From Tetracentron sinense (lineage: Eukaryota; Streptophyta; Magnoliopsida; Trochodendrales; Trochodendraceae), in assembly GCA_015143295.1 (NCBI GenBank), contig CM026560.1, forward strand, positions 4,156,501 through 4,220,500: a DNA stretch of 64,000 nucleotides, given 5' to 3'. The position numbers were made by a program, and so were the translations under genes. How positions within the stretch are numbered: the first letter of the stretch is position 1; each line of letters starts with the position of its first letter. Below the pieces are notes generated by a model. It ran no database searches. It was not told where the DNA came from and saw only the letters and a program-made list of their open reading frames with translations. Shown here piece by piece: positions 23,741 to 35,937 of this stretch.

Positions 23741-26700
23741 GTCTGCTATTTCTAAATTTAGACCAGCGTTGGTGTGCATTCAGGAGACCAAAATTGAGGT
23801 GATGACAGATGCTATAGCTCGAGATTGTTGGGGGGCAGATCCGGGGTGGCGAGCAGTTCCGGCATTGGGGCATGCGGGGGGAATTCTTATCCTTTGGGAT
23901 AAAGGGGCAGTGGAAGTCTTGGAGGAAGAGTCAGGGGCTTTCTCGTTATCACTACTTTGTCGTTTTGTGGCGTCAGATTTCCATTGGGTGTTCTCGGGGG
24001 TGTATGGTCCGGTGAATCCGTGGGAGCAGAAGGACTTTTGGAAGGAATTGGATAATATTAGCGTGCATTGGGGAGATCCATGGTGCATTGGGGGGGATTT
24101 TAATTGTGTGCGATTTAGCTCTGAGAAGTCTAGCGGGAGGGGAGTCTCCCCGAATATGCGGAGGTTTGCGAAGTTTCTCTTTAGGCATCAGCTAATTGAA
24201 TTTCCCCTGAAGGGGGCCTCCTTCACTTGGTCCAATTTCCAGAATCCCCCATCCCTTAGCAGGATTGATAGGTTCTTTGCCTCCCCAGATTGGGAGGCCC
24301 GATATCCAGATGCCTCTCTTGTTGCTTTGCCTAGGCCGGTTTCGGACCATATCCCCCTGCTATTGGAATTGGAGGGCGGCGAGGGGGGTCCAAAGCCTTT
24401 TAAATTTGAGAACATGTGGCTTCATCACCCTGATTTTATGTCCGTGGTCAAGGAGGCGTGGGACTCTTCGGTGGCTTGGGGTTCATGGAGTACTATTTTT
24501 GGGCTTAAACTGAAGGCGGTCAAACATAAATTGAAGATTTGGAACAAGAAAGTTTTTGGGATCCTGTCTGAGAAGAAAAAGGTTCTTTTAGCAGGCATTT
24601 CAGCATTGGATTCTAAGGAGGAGTCCTCCATCTTGTCTGAGGCAGAGGGTAAGGAGAGAGATGCTTTGAGGCAGGAGTTCCAGATTTTGCTAAAACGGGA
24701 AGAAATCAGTTGGAAACAAAAATCGCGCGTCCGTTGGTTGAAAGAGGGTGATAAAAATACGAGATTTTTTCATCGGATGGCTTCGGCGTGTCGTAGAGCG
24801 AACAAGATTGTCAGTCTTCAGATTGGGGACAAAGTGTGGCTTAAGGACAAGGATATGGGAGGGGCAGCAGCTGAGTTTTTTGATGCTATGTATAAAGAAC
24901 AGTTTGCTTTTAGGCCTTTTCTAGATGGGTTGCCTTTCGCGAGTCTTTCTGAGGACATGGTGAGTCAGTTGGAAAGGCCATTCTCAGATTTGGAGGTGCA
25001 GTCGGTTATTGCTGGTATGGCAGGGGATAAAGCTCCAGGGCCGGATGGTTTTTCTATTGAATTTTACCAGCATTGTTGGTCGATTATTGGTCCGGATTTG
25101 ATGAAGGTGTTCCAGGAGTTGTTCCAGACTAACTCTTTTGATAAGGTGCTTAATTGCTCATTCATTGCTCTTATTCCTAAGGTATCGGGGGCCCTCGATA
25201 TTCGAGACTATCGCCCTATTAGCCTGATTGGGAGTGCATACAAAATTTTGTCGAAGGTGTTGACAGTTAGGCTTAGTAGGGTGATTGGGCATGTAATCTC
25301 TCAGGAGCAGAGCGCGTTTGTGGGGGGGAGACAAATTCTAGATGGGATCCTTATTGCGAATGAAGTGGTGGATGAACGGTTGAAGAAGGGCGTCCCAGGT
25401 ATCATTTGCAAGATTGATATGGAAAAGGCGTATGATCATGTAAATTGGAGATTCTTGATTATGTTCTTAGTCGGTTGGGATTTGGGCCTAAGTGGCGGGC
25501 ATGGATGAAGAGTTGCTACTCTTCTTCCTCTTTTTCAGTGTTGATCAATGGTACGCCATATGGGTTTTTCAAAAGCTCAAAGGGTTTGCGTCAAGGTGAT
25601 CCTTTATCTCCCCTCTTATTCATAATGGTAACTGAAGCTCTCAGCAGGATGATCAAGAAAGCGTCTGAGGCGGTTTGGGGGGGTTTTGAGGTGGGGAACC
25701 CGGTGGTCCAGATTTCTCATCTTCAGTTTGCGGATGATATATTACTTTTTTGCGGGGCTTCGGAGAGACACCTTACTCATATCGGTTACTTATTCCACTG
25801 TTTTGAAGTGGTTTCTGGGCTAAAGATCAATTTTAAGAAAAGCTTGATCTTCGCAGTCGGGGAGGTGCCTCACCTGGAGAGGTTAGCGAGCTGTCTTGGC
25901 TGTAAGACGGGAGCGCTTCCTACTAAATACTTAGGTCTTCCCTTGGGGTCTCCGTTCAAAGCTAAGTCGGTTTGGGAGCCAATTATTGAGTGTTTCCATA
26001 GGAGACTTTCGGGGTGGAAATCCTCGTTGTTATCAAAAGGTGGCAGACTCACCTTATTGGAGAGCACTCTTTGTAGTCTTCCGACATACTTCCTTTCCCT
26101 TTTTAGAATTCTCTCTTCCATCACCTCTCAGTTGGAAAGGCTGCAAAGAGATTTTCTATGGAATGAGAAGGTGTCGATTAAGAAGTTACATTTAGTGAGA
26201 TGGAAATGGGTCTGTCGGCCTAAGGATGGTGGGGGTCTTAATATCTGGCCGTTAAAGGCGTTCAATGAGGCGTTATTAGGAAAGTGGCTTTGGTGTTTCG
26301 GGAAGGAAGGGGACAGTTTGTGGAGAGGGGTGGTGGCGGCTCGGCATGGGTGTAGAGATCGTTGGGAGCCAAAGCAGCCTCGGGGCCCCTACGGGGTTGG
26401 CCTTTGGAAAGGGATTGTGTCAGGGTGGCCAGAGTACGTCAGACATACCCGCCTCACGATTGGGGATGGGGCGGATATAAAGTTTTGGTCGGACCTTTGG
26501 TGTGGGCCTTCTCCCTTAAAACAAATGTTCAGGACTTTGTTTTCGATTTCCTTAGATAAATCGGCTACAGTGGCGGAGATGTTTAGCAGGAGAGAGGGAC
26601 GAGTGGTTTGGAGTCCTTCCTTTAGCAGGTCGCTTAATGACTGGGAAGTTCAAGATGTAGTACATTTGTTGTCGTTGTTGGAATCGGTGAAGTTGGCTGA

Positions 26701-27289
26701 GTCCGTTAGAGATCAACGGGTGTGGGCTAACAATTCTAAGGGGAGGTTTTCTGTGAAAGCCTATCTTCAGGTGATTAGACCGAGCCAGATGGTGGAGTTC
26801 CCTTGTCAGGTGGTGTGGTTCAATGGGATGCCTTCTAAGGTGTCGGTGTTTCTGTGGTCGGCATTTTTAGACAAGATTCTGACTTTGGATAACTTGCAAT
26901 TGAGAGGTTGGAGTTTGCCCAATCGTTGCTTCATGTGTTTGATGGCGGAAGAGTCGGTAGATCATTTACTTCTTCATTGCCCGTTTGCAATGAGGATTTG
27001 GTCGTATTTTCTCTCTCAATTTGGGGTAGTTTGGGTGTTCCCCCCGTCTTTTCGGGCTCTGTTATTCTGTTAGCTCTCAGTATCGGTGGATAAACAGTTG
27101 GAGTTTATTTGGGCTCTCATTCCTGGGGTGGTCTCGTGGACTATATGGAAAGAGCGGAATAGAAGAGTGTTTGAGGATGCTGCCTCGCCATTGGAGAAAG
27201 TGTGCACCCGTTCGCGAGCAATTTTACGGGATTGGGTCTCAACTAAAGTGGACTTAGAGGAGATAGGCTTTGACGAAATTATCGTTTAG
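23673..27289 (+). pseudogene. LINE ORF2: endonuclease, reverse transcriptase, zinc-binding tail
   Basis: Begins MSLRLISWNLRGLG, the start of an APE-type endonuclease with QETK, GGDFNCVR and SDHIPLLLEL. Reverse transcriptase blocks follow: QEQSAFVGGRQILDGILIANE, KIDMEKAYDHVNW, GLRQGDPLSPLLF and the catalytic FADD at 25727-25738. A zf-RVT Cys/His tail (CFMC..SVDHLLLHCPF) lies near 26927-26990. Two lesions only: a one-base loss just after the DHVNW codons (about 25448), and a TAG at 27071-27073 followed by further in-frame sequence to 27289. A near-intact but currently disabled element. Confidence 0.88.
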
Positions 27290-27987
27290 GAGTAGTCAAG
27301 GATTATTTAGCTGCGTTGTTAGTTTTGTTTTTGTTGCTTTCTTTTTATCTTTGTTTTTGGCTTCTTGTGTTCTTGGTGATTCACTTTTGGTGAATCGGCT
27401 TTTAATGAATTCGTATTTACCGATCAAAAAAAGAGAAAGAATTCCTTTCGGGCATTTTGTCGAGTACTTTAAACGCAACACGGGGCTTTCCACACTTGAA
27501 ATAAGCTTCAACAGTGAGATTGGCAAGATGGGTTTCAGGAAAAATGGAGTTTAGGAGGATTTGGGCATGAATTTGCTGAGCTTGTCTGAGAGATTTGGTT
27601 CTGATGGAGCTTAGAAGGAGATATGCATGGTTGGTTCCAATTCCGGTTCCTGATGAATTTACAAGAAGATTTGGGGATTTTGACAACATAGAAGAGATGG
27701 GTTTCTGCAAAGGAGATCCATATACATATACAGAGGAGTGAAACTTCCGGAGCATATTTCGCTCTGAAAGTGAAAGAGTCTTAGTTCGTCTCTCAGTGCC
27801 AAGAAGCTTAATGGTGGTTTTGGACGCAAGCTATTATATATTTTCTGTGATTCGGAGAATCCAGCCCTACGTATTGCTATATACTTAATACTTCTGCTTG
27901 GACAAGAACTACTTCTTCCACGCTCTAAATCTCAAGTTTCTGCTCTTCTGCAATTCTATGTTTCATCTTCAGATTACCCTATGAACA

Positions 27988-28559
27988 TGTTCGGAAAACT
28001 GTAACATTTCCCTAAAGTTACTGTAACATTTCCCTAAAGTTACTGGATCAAATAAATCACAAATAACACATAAAATACAATGAAATGGAGAAAAATAAAG
28101 TAAGAACAAACAAACCACAAAGGACACAAATGATTTGCGTGGTTCACCACAAAGGGCTACATCCACGGGTAATCCAGTATCAAATCCATTATTGCCGATA
28201 AACAAGGTTACAAGAATAATCTTACCTCTAGCACCTCGGCATTCCTCCAAGATGCAAGAACACTAACCTTGTAGATACCCTCAAGTTTGGAAGAAGAAAA
28301 CCCCAAAGAGAAGAGAAAGAAACTCTCACTACCAAGAACCACTCCAAGAGAAAAAACTCTTTCTCTAAAGCTCTTGTGTGTGTGTCAAAAACCAAAAAGG
28401 AGAAACCCCCTTTTATCTCAAACCCTTACACACGAATTGTCTCTCTCCCTCTTTTCACTTTTTTCCTAAAAGCAACTTGTCTTCCCAATAAATCCACGTT
28501 ATTACATGGCACATGCCCCTTGGGCACAAAAAAAGTTATATTTAAATCACCACTTAATA
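27988..28559. mobile_element. Solo-LTR-like insertion, copy 2 only
   Basis: Absent from copies 1 and 3, where the site reads CTATGAACAGGAGCTCC. Here it is split, with GAACA at 27983-27987 and GAATA at 28560-28564, a 5-bp target duplication with one change. The insert starts TGTTCGG, has a 22-bp unit repeated in tandem at about 28001-28044, and the motif GATTTGCGTGGTTCACCAC common in plant LTRs. The right end is not a clean CA. No coding sequence. Confidence 0.6.
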
Positions 28560-28727
28560 GAATAGGAGCTCCGGTTGAACAGTCAAACTGGAGTAATCCA
28601 AATATTGCTTGGGGAAGGGGTAGTTTCGTTATTAGAACCACAATGAAGGGTTGTTTTAACACTAATTTTTTTCCATAAATACCCCGTCCTGAGGCAATTT
28701 TTGTCAACAGTAGCTCCAGTTGATAGT

Positions 28728-28944
28728 GGGGTGGGATTTGATCCGGCTCTCGCCGGATCAAAATCATCTGGCCCCTGCTTTGTCGGTGACACGTGGTGAT
28801 AAAAAGGGGGGAAAATCAAATTGAGAGAAGTCAAACAATAGGGGAGAAGTGAAATGACTTCTCCCCCTTTTCTCGCCACATGTCGGACAAAAAGGGGGGG
28901 CCAGATGATTTTGATCCGGCGAGAGCCAAATCAAATCCCACCCC
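28728..28944. mobile_element. Mutator-like MITE (unit copy 2)
   Basis: 217 bp. Long terminal inverted repeats start GGGGTGGGATTTGAT and include GGCTCTCGCC and GATCAAAATCATCTGGCCCC, with the reverse complement at the right end. Flanked by a perfect 9-bp duplication GTTGATAGT (28719-28727 and 28945-28953), the size made by Mutator-type transposases. No coding capacity. Confidence 0.85.
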
Positions 28945-28953
28945 GTTGATAGT

Positions 28954-30736
28954 TATTCTCTTAATCATAATTACCAAACTACCCCTTCCCAAGGCAATTT
29001 TTGGATTGCTCTGCTTGATTGTTCATAGGTAATCTGTTGATCTTATACGAGTTTGTCCTGCCTGTGTTTTTTCTCCTTAGGCCCTGTTGTTTGGAAGGAA
29101 AATGCTGAAATGCAAGCCTAAGATTATTTAGTGAATTACTCTAGGCGCACCCCAACTATGACTATACATCACTTTTTTAAATTACTACTATACACTATTA
29201 ATATCTTAAAATTTTAAGTGCACACCCAAAGAAAAAAGATTTAGAACTATGAACCAAACATCATACCTATTAATTACAAGTACAAACCATGCAATCACTA
29301 CTTGTTTGATAAAAGGGTTAGGAATTGTCCCATTAGTAATATTTATGAGCTAGTTACTATTTAAGAGGCTAGTCATAGGAGCGGTGGGGGCACGTGCCTC
29401 CACTGAACTTTTAAATTACTTTTAAGGTATAACCATAGGAATGGAGATTGGATCAAAGTCAATTGTGATTAAATTTAGGGAGAGTTCAATCACACCCACA
29501 AGCCAACACATGTTCCTTTTAACCCAAATCAACTGTAGTTAAGATTCACTAACCCTTGGGATTCAATTAGCAATGAGAGCTCTAATGACAGCTGTAGCAT
29601 TAGTGGCCGAAGTATGTTAAGAATATTGGCGTTGGACAGGAGAAGGCAAGTGGGTTCTTAATCATTGACCATAGAAAGAGAAAAATATTGAAGGCAATAA
29701 TGACATATATATAAGTTATAAGAATGGGATACATTCATAAAATATTGAGGTGTGCCTAACACCATACAAAAAAAATTCACGCCTTTGGTAAAATAAAATT
29801 TTTTTTAGAAATTTATTTTCCTGCATACAATATTTTTAGGGAAAATTCTCCTTTACAATAGAAAGGGAAGTTATTTGTCATAGCTCATCCTTCCTCCTAG
29901 TTGCAGTGAACTCCATAGCCAGCACCCCACCTCTCTCTCTCTCTCTCTCCAACCCTCTCGAATTTCTCATAGGTTTATCCTTTAAAAAAAATTCTCCACC
30001 TAAACACCTAAAAATACGTAATATATAATAGAAAAGATTCCCAAATGATTTTTCTAGTAGAAATTTTTGTTTTCTCTCCAACCAAACGAGCCTTAGCAAA
30101 ATGGATTAAATTAATCAAACAGTTGTTCGAGCAAAGTTTCTTTAGTGCAATCTTCTACTGCGATGGGGGCTGTATATTTGAAGATTTCTTCATAGACTGA
30201 TAAATATTATAATTTATTTCTTCTATTTTTATTTTATTTTTTTGGTGTTCCACACGCTCAAACATTTGATGACTACACCCCATTAAAAAAGATATTTTCT
30301 ATTTTGAAAAATCTTTTCATTTTATAAGTACACCCTAATCGTGACCCTCTTCCCTTCTTCACCGATTTCTTCCCCATTCACCGACTCCTCCATTAACAAA
30401 CACCTCTCTCACATTATTAGGTATTCCCCATCACTTATCTTCAAAAAAAGATGAAAAGTTTCATATTAGATGAGCTTAGTAATGAGATTTTTTTTAATGT
30501 TTTGCATTTTATGTGTCAAAAACGAGACTAAATAATGAAAGTGTCCTTAGTCAATTTGGTCCTAATTGGAAACAAAAAGTCTTAACCCATATTAAGCCTA
30601 CACCAATTAGCCTATTCCATTCTATTTGGTTACAATCTTAAGTTATTCCAATGCAATGTTAATCTTTTTTTCCCTGCTTGGTTACAGGAGATTAGTTAAG
30701 TCTTTTCTTATTCTGTACTGGAATATCTCTATTCTA
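28954..30736. other. Spacer, no gene seen (copy 2)
   Basis: Noncoding, homologous to 8430-10190. Includes a MITE-family terminus near 29445-29570 (GAGAGTTCAATCACACCCAC) and a CT run at about 29933-29950. Confidence 0.5.
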
Positions 30737-30935
30737 GTTCATGTAGCCCTTGTTTGGTTACAGAAGCATGTGTACAAGCTCGCAATGAGGAACGCGATCT
30801 TGCTCCTGAAGGTAATGAAACTATCCTTGATGCTAACAAATGGAGTCTTTGTTGCTTATGAGGTATGGAAGGAGATCAAATTCAAATTTGAAGCAATGTA
30901 TACTTTATAATCCAGTAATTATTAATCCAGAAATT
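30737..30935 (+). pseudogene. rbcL: Nuclear copy of the plastid rbcL 3' end (unit copy 2)
   Basis: Same plastid fragment as 10193-10400. The last in-frame stretch reads [17 protein letters not shown] and stop, matching the RuBisCO large-subunit C-terminus; upstream codons ([17 protein letters not shown]) are in another frame because of a deletion. Confidence 0.8.
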
Positions 30936-31604
30936 AAAGCTCGTTTTGTTCGATCCAAAACTTGAGATAAGGGGGTGTAGGCCGAAAAAGATTATGATGT
31001 TAACCCGCCAATTCGTTTTTCTCCGTAAACAATAATCTCATTTACGATCAACATCTGGTAGTATCCACCCAAGGTAATCTGGACCTTAACTGTCCGCAAA
31101 ACAGATGGTCTCTCTTTTAATTTGTCAAGAGGCATTTCACTAAATTGTTCCTTGATGGACTTTTCTAATATAAATCAGACTTGACCCTCTTGTAATTTAA
31201 GAAACATTTCACTAAAATGTTTCTTTATGGACTTGTCTAATATGAATAAGTCCGAATCATAGGGGGGCATTTATTTCTAATCATAACTTTCATCTAAGCT
31301 GATATTAAACCAGAGAAACGACGATGCACCAGCACCAAATGACTAACTGAGATTAAAATACAAGTATAAAGAAGAGGGAATTTAACTAGTCATTGTTTGT
31401 GAAAGTTAGAGAAGCTTATCAAGGTAGTGTCAACATCAAAAGACTAACATCTTCTCTAATTCCCAAACTACCACCATAGCCAGATTTGATAAATTCTCAA
31501 ACTACTCTTTGAGCATACCCCAAATCCAATTGACTTACAAAACCCCCATTTAATGTTTTACTTTATTCCCAAACTACCCCTTTCTCATCCACAATCTATT
31601 TTAA

Positions 31605-31800
31605 GATTAAATCACAGCCAATCGCGATTGAACTCTGGGGAGAGTTCAATTGCACCCACAGGTTAACATGTCTCCCTTTTAACTCTACTTAACTGTGGTT
31701 AATATTAACGATATGGAGTTAAAATAATTAAAATTTATAACCCAAGGTTAGAATGTTGAACCCTAAGGATTATAAACTCTTAAACCATGGTTAATCATGT
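31605..31800. repeat. MITE-family member (GAGAGTTCAATC family), unit copy 2
   Basis: Counterpart of 11070-11260: AGCCAATCGCGATTGAAC, GAGAGTTCAATTGCACCCACA and the interior CCAAGGTTAGAATGTTG. Confidence 0.55.
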
Positions 31801-32199
31801 GCATCGCACGTGCAGCCCACTAGTAAATTACAAGAGAAAGCATGATGAGACCAACGACTCTCTTCTTACTGCCATCACTGGGACCAATATGGTCATCATG
31901 GCGGATCAAAAAACTAATGCGAGTCATGACCATAATGACAAGAATATGTTTACCTACTATAACCTAGTAGACGATGATTTAAACATATGTGCTTGAGATG
32001 ACAAGAATATGACAAGAATATCTTCCTCTAAGGTGATAGTAAGGGCACAATAGAACCTAAGTACAATTTTGAAAAGAAAAAATGAAAAAAAATTCTTATA
32101 TGTCAGACAAAAAAAAAAATTTGGAGCGATCTTAGGGTGGCGTTTGGATTGGACTTTAATTGCCAAAAATCAATTGTGATAAAATTAATTGTCAAATAA

Positions 32200-33330
32200 T
32201 CAATTTTTCAAATAATAGTGTTCGGGGAATACGAAGTTTAATAAAATTCAATCGAAATGCCCCATAAGCAAATAGGAGGTTTCGCGATAAACAAAATTGT
32301 ATGATAATTTATTAGGAATGAAACTATTGTATCCAAGATTGTTATATAAAATGTTCATAGTGGATGCTAATCCAGATTGACTAAATATATATATTTGGTC
32401 TTAAGCAACTTTTAACCAATCAGGAGATGGTCAATCTAGGGAATTTTGGATACTGATGAGAAGTTAGATCAAGACATGAGAAAAAATTTAGATAGAGAAT
32501 TTTAAATACCGTAAATAGATTCAAATGTTAAGGTTGTAGATCTGGTAAAAATGTACGAAGAGAGAGTGTGATTTTTCAGATGTGTATATTGAGTACTCAA
32601 CAATAGTGTTGAAAAAAAAAAGTAAGATCGTGGGAGAGTTGAGTTTAAACGTCATCAAACTGCCTGGAATCCAAGACTCAAAAAATAGTGGAGGTTGAAC
32701 AATTTATTAACCCAATAGAAAGGATTGAGACTCTTGATCCATCAGAACTTGAAGAAATTAAAAGTACTTCGGTCCTAATTTTGAGTTGTTAAATCCTTTC
32801 GATTTGTGATTCAAATCTTATGAATTGAATCAAATTTCAGACAAAACGATTCAAATCATAGGTGAAAATCTTAGTTAGGCAAATCTCATTCGATTTGGGA
32901 TTTAAATTGATTTTACAATTCAAATCGTACAATTCATGCAGTTCATGCGATTCAAACACGAAACCTCTTTTACGGGCTGATACTTAAACAAATATTTTTT
33001 TAATTTATTATTTCAATTTTCTAAAGGTGTTTAATGTCTTTTAAGATGGGAAAAGAGACTGGAAAACTCCTATTTGGGTTTATTCTTTGTTGCTGTGAAA
33101 CGGGGAAAAAAAAATGAGAAAGGAGGAAGAAGAAAAAGGATGGGGTTGGAGAGTTGGACTGTGGGAGAACTTTATAGTTTTATTAATATTTTGATACTTG
33201 ATCTCATAGAACATAATTACATGAGTTTATTTTTGTTGATTTATCTTTGATAATAGTAGGATTATATTTTATTTTATTGAGTTCATTCGCGTTTGTATTG
33301 TGTATCCAATAAAATGTTCATTACTTTCTT
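32200..33330. other. Copy-2-specific spacer block, unidentified
   Basis: Replaces the 11665-11945 block of copy 1. AT-rich, with no frame longer than a few dozen codons. It holds several GATTTGAAT/ATTCAAAT-type degenerate repeats near 32800-32950. Origin not recognised. Confidence 0.4.
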
Positions 33331-35867
33331 TTATCGATAGATATGAATGAAATCTTTTAGATAATAGATTATTCTATTTTTTTTTAATTTATTAAGAATT
33401 TTTTTTATATTTTTTAAAAATGGATTGAATCTTACAATTTACGATTTGAATTGAATCTATCCTAAAACGATTTAACAATCTTGAGCATAAGCATTTCCTT
33501 TCATGAGGTTCCGTTCTTGACAGAAGCTACTGAGGATATGAGGAATTAGACACCACGAGGTAAACCAACTAGTTGAAATGATATGTTTGTATTTACACTG
33601 CTAAAATTACTCTATGGACTTAAGTAAGCTCCAAATAAAAATGGCATGAAAAGTCTCTGTGTAAACCACTGAAGTGACTATTGATTGGAAATATCCCCAA
33701 ATAAAATGACATGATATATTTGTGTTTGCACCGCTAATTTCATTCTATGGACTAAAACAAAATGATACAAGAAGCTTATTAGAGTTCTTGTAGCAGTAGG
33801 TATCATCTATAAGTAATAAAAACTTATTGTGAAGTCTAGTGTAAGAGTCTGTTGTGTGTTTATCATGCTCTTTCGACTTCACGTAAGGAGTTCCACCAAC
33901 ACCTAGTAGTTCTTGTCTTTCTAATCAAGACATGAAAGATTTTGGAACAGCTGAGGCAGTACAGAGTATCTATATCATTGTTAAGATAAAAGGATTTTTC
34001 AGTCAGACTATATTAAATAGATTGTCAAAAAAACTAATGAATTTTATCCGGCTTCTATCTTTGTGATTTTAACATATAGCTGATGAAAAACAAAACTGAA
34101 GTGTACCTGTACTTCAATACTTCCTAGTCTTTGGCCATCTCAAAATTAATTATGCCATGCACAAGGCATAATTGGTGGAGACCCAATCTGATGAGAATTT
34201 TCAGGTTCAATGGAAAAAGCAAGCCAAGAAAACAATTATTGTAAAGCACTTAGTTTAATGAAATTTATAAACAGTCATTTCCAATAATGTTATAGCGGTA
34301 TTATCCTATAGATGTTAGTCTACAGATTATCTTATAGAAAATAGGAGGGAAAATATTTCTTAATGAGTCCATAAACAAAATTAGTTGGAGCATGAAGCAG
34401 GATAACTCCTGATAAACTCACCTTTCTTAGTGAGGAAGCTAACAACATCCCATGAGATTTAGGCCATCTCTACAGCATTTCATGAGACTGGGATAAAGCC
34501 CAGAATCAAAAAGTACAACAATTGAAAAAAGTGAGTGCAAATTCATCCACCATATACTTTAATTAAACTTTGACTTGTTTGCACTAAGTGAACGTTTCAA
34601 GTCCAAAACGATGCAACTTTCCTAAATGCCAATTAATCAATTTATCAAACCAAACCTTTCAAAATTAAAACATATAGCAATTGTTGGTAAGTAATAAGTT
34701 TTAGGCCCACTTGTGGTAGTCACAGCAAACTTCCCTGGTGTGGCCCATGGATAAAACCAAAGTGACCAAAGTTTGATACATAGAACTTAGAAATTGATGT
34801 AGGCACACCAATCGGAGTATGAACTCACCCCACCAAGAGAAATGTGTGGCACATTCGTACGAGGGATTAACCAATCCCACTGACTGAAAATGTGTGAAGA
34901 CAAACACAAGAGTAATGGAGCCATCTGTCCCACATTTGAGAATCACTCCGATAAATTCTCTGAAATGACTAGGGAAAAAAATGAAAAACAAGTCCAGATG
35001 AGAAAAAACCTCTCAGGAATTGGGTCAATGTTCGCCCAACTGAGATATGAGAGAAAATCTGACATTGAGTAAGATAAAGTCCAAGACGTTAATTAATTGT
35101 GAAATGCAATCAGATAGATCTTAACCCCTGCAGGAAGGACCAATAGAGGAGTTTAGAAGCAACCAACTGGGGGAAATTGACAACCCATACCTGAGACCAT
35201 CCATGCCGTGCTAGGTAACAGCTATTAGCATCTGAACAGAGCAAAATAACAAATCAATCAACAATAGGAGCAAGCAATCCCTTCAATATCCATTTCCTTT
35301 TTCTTCCCGTCTTTGCCAGTGCAAGTAAACAACATTTAATGACCTGATATGATCTTCATACAATAGTAGTATCTAAGTGGACCCTTGGGTCATGGCCCCC
35401 ATTCCGACGATTTGAAACCTTGGTACTTCTTACCTAAGGTAAGCAGGCTCAAACACGCCACCTCATGGTGATAATGTTATACCAAATTAGTAACGGGGTC
35501 ATTAACTCAACGATTGCTACTAAAATTCTATATAAACTAGTATCTGTAAAGATGTTTAAAAGAAAAGATAATTTACCTTCCAACGGCAACCAAGTCCACC
35601 TGCTTTTCCACCTGAATTAAGAGGGGATGCCACTATTAAGCCCAGTAAAGCTAGCCATTCTCATCATAGGATAAGCTCAAATGAACCATGCAGGTCATTC
35701 CTTCTTATCATAGTCATCTTGTTAAGCATGTTCCTTTTTTTGTCTGCGGTCATAAGTAGTCTTGTTGAACGTATTATGTGCAAGGGAGACTAACAGACAT
35801 TTTATTGAGATAAATATAGAAAAGACAATAACAAAACTCACTTTCAGAAAAATCATTCAGAGATATA
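33331..35867. other. Spacer up to the duplication junction (copy 2)
   Basis: Counterpart of 11945-14520, including the two splice-bordered - strand segments (near 35200 and 35600). No gene recognised. Ends at the junction where spacer meets the truncated YSL intron. Confidence 0.5.
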
Positions 35868-35937
35868 ATAACTCTTCTTAGATTTAATCAAACAAACAAT
35901 TTGAGATTCTCAATGTTGCTCCATTCTATTATTCTAG

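Larger units (their letters stand above)
22418..27430 (+). mobile_element. L1-type LINE inserted in PPR copy 2
   Basis: Limits come from comparison with PPR copies 1 and 3: common sequence stops at GCAGGAG (22417) and resumes at AGAGAAAGAA (27432). The 3' end is a short A run after CGATC. It encodes an ORF1-like frame and an endonuclease/reverse transcriptase ORF2. No target-site duplication is visible, and about 4-6 target bases (ACCA..) are missing. Its GC-richer composition stands out against the AT-rich flanks. Confidence 0.92.
20927..27755 (-). pseudogene. PPR gene (copy 2) broken by deletion and LINE insertion
   Basis: Orthologous unit member of the intact PPR genes at 6216-8087 and 42260-44131. 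The N-terminal part lies at 27431-27755 and the rest at 20927-22417; the 5-kb between them is a LINE on the + strand. A 41-nt deletion at about 21344 shifts the frame just after the ACSRSGMIEEGIHHF codons, and a 12-nt in-frame loss lies near 21202. The translation is otherwise close to the intact copies, so inactivation looks recent. Confidence 0.9.

Noticed and set aside
23310-24415. - strand frames within the LINE
   Set aside because: Shadows of ORF1/ORF2 in a GC-richer element; no domain seen.
30626-30910. 94-aa + strand frame as a novel gene
   Set aside because: Its C-terminal part is the plastid rbcL end and the rest is out-of-frame or flanking sequence.
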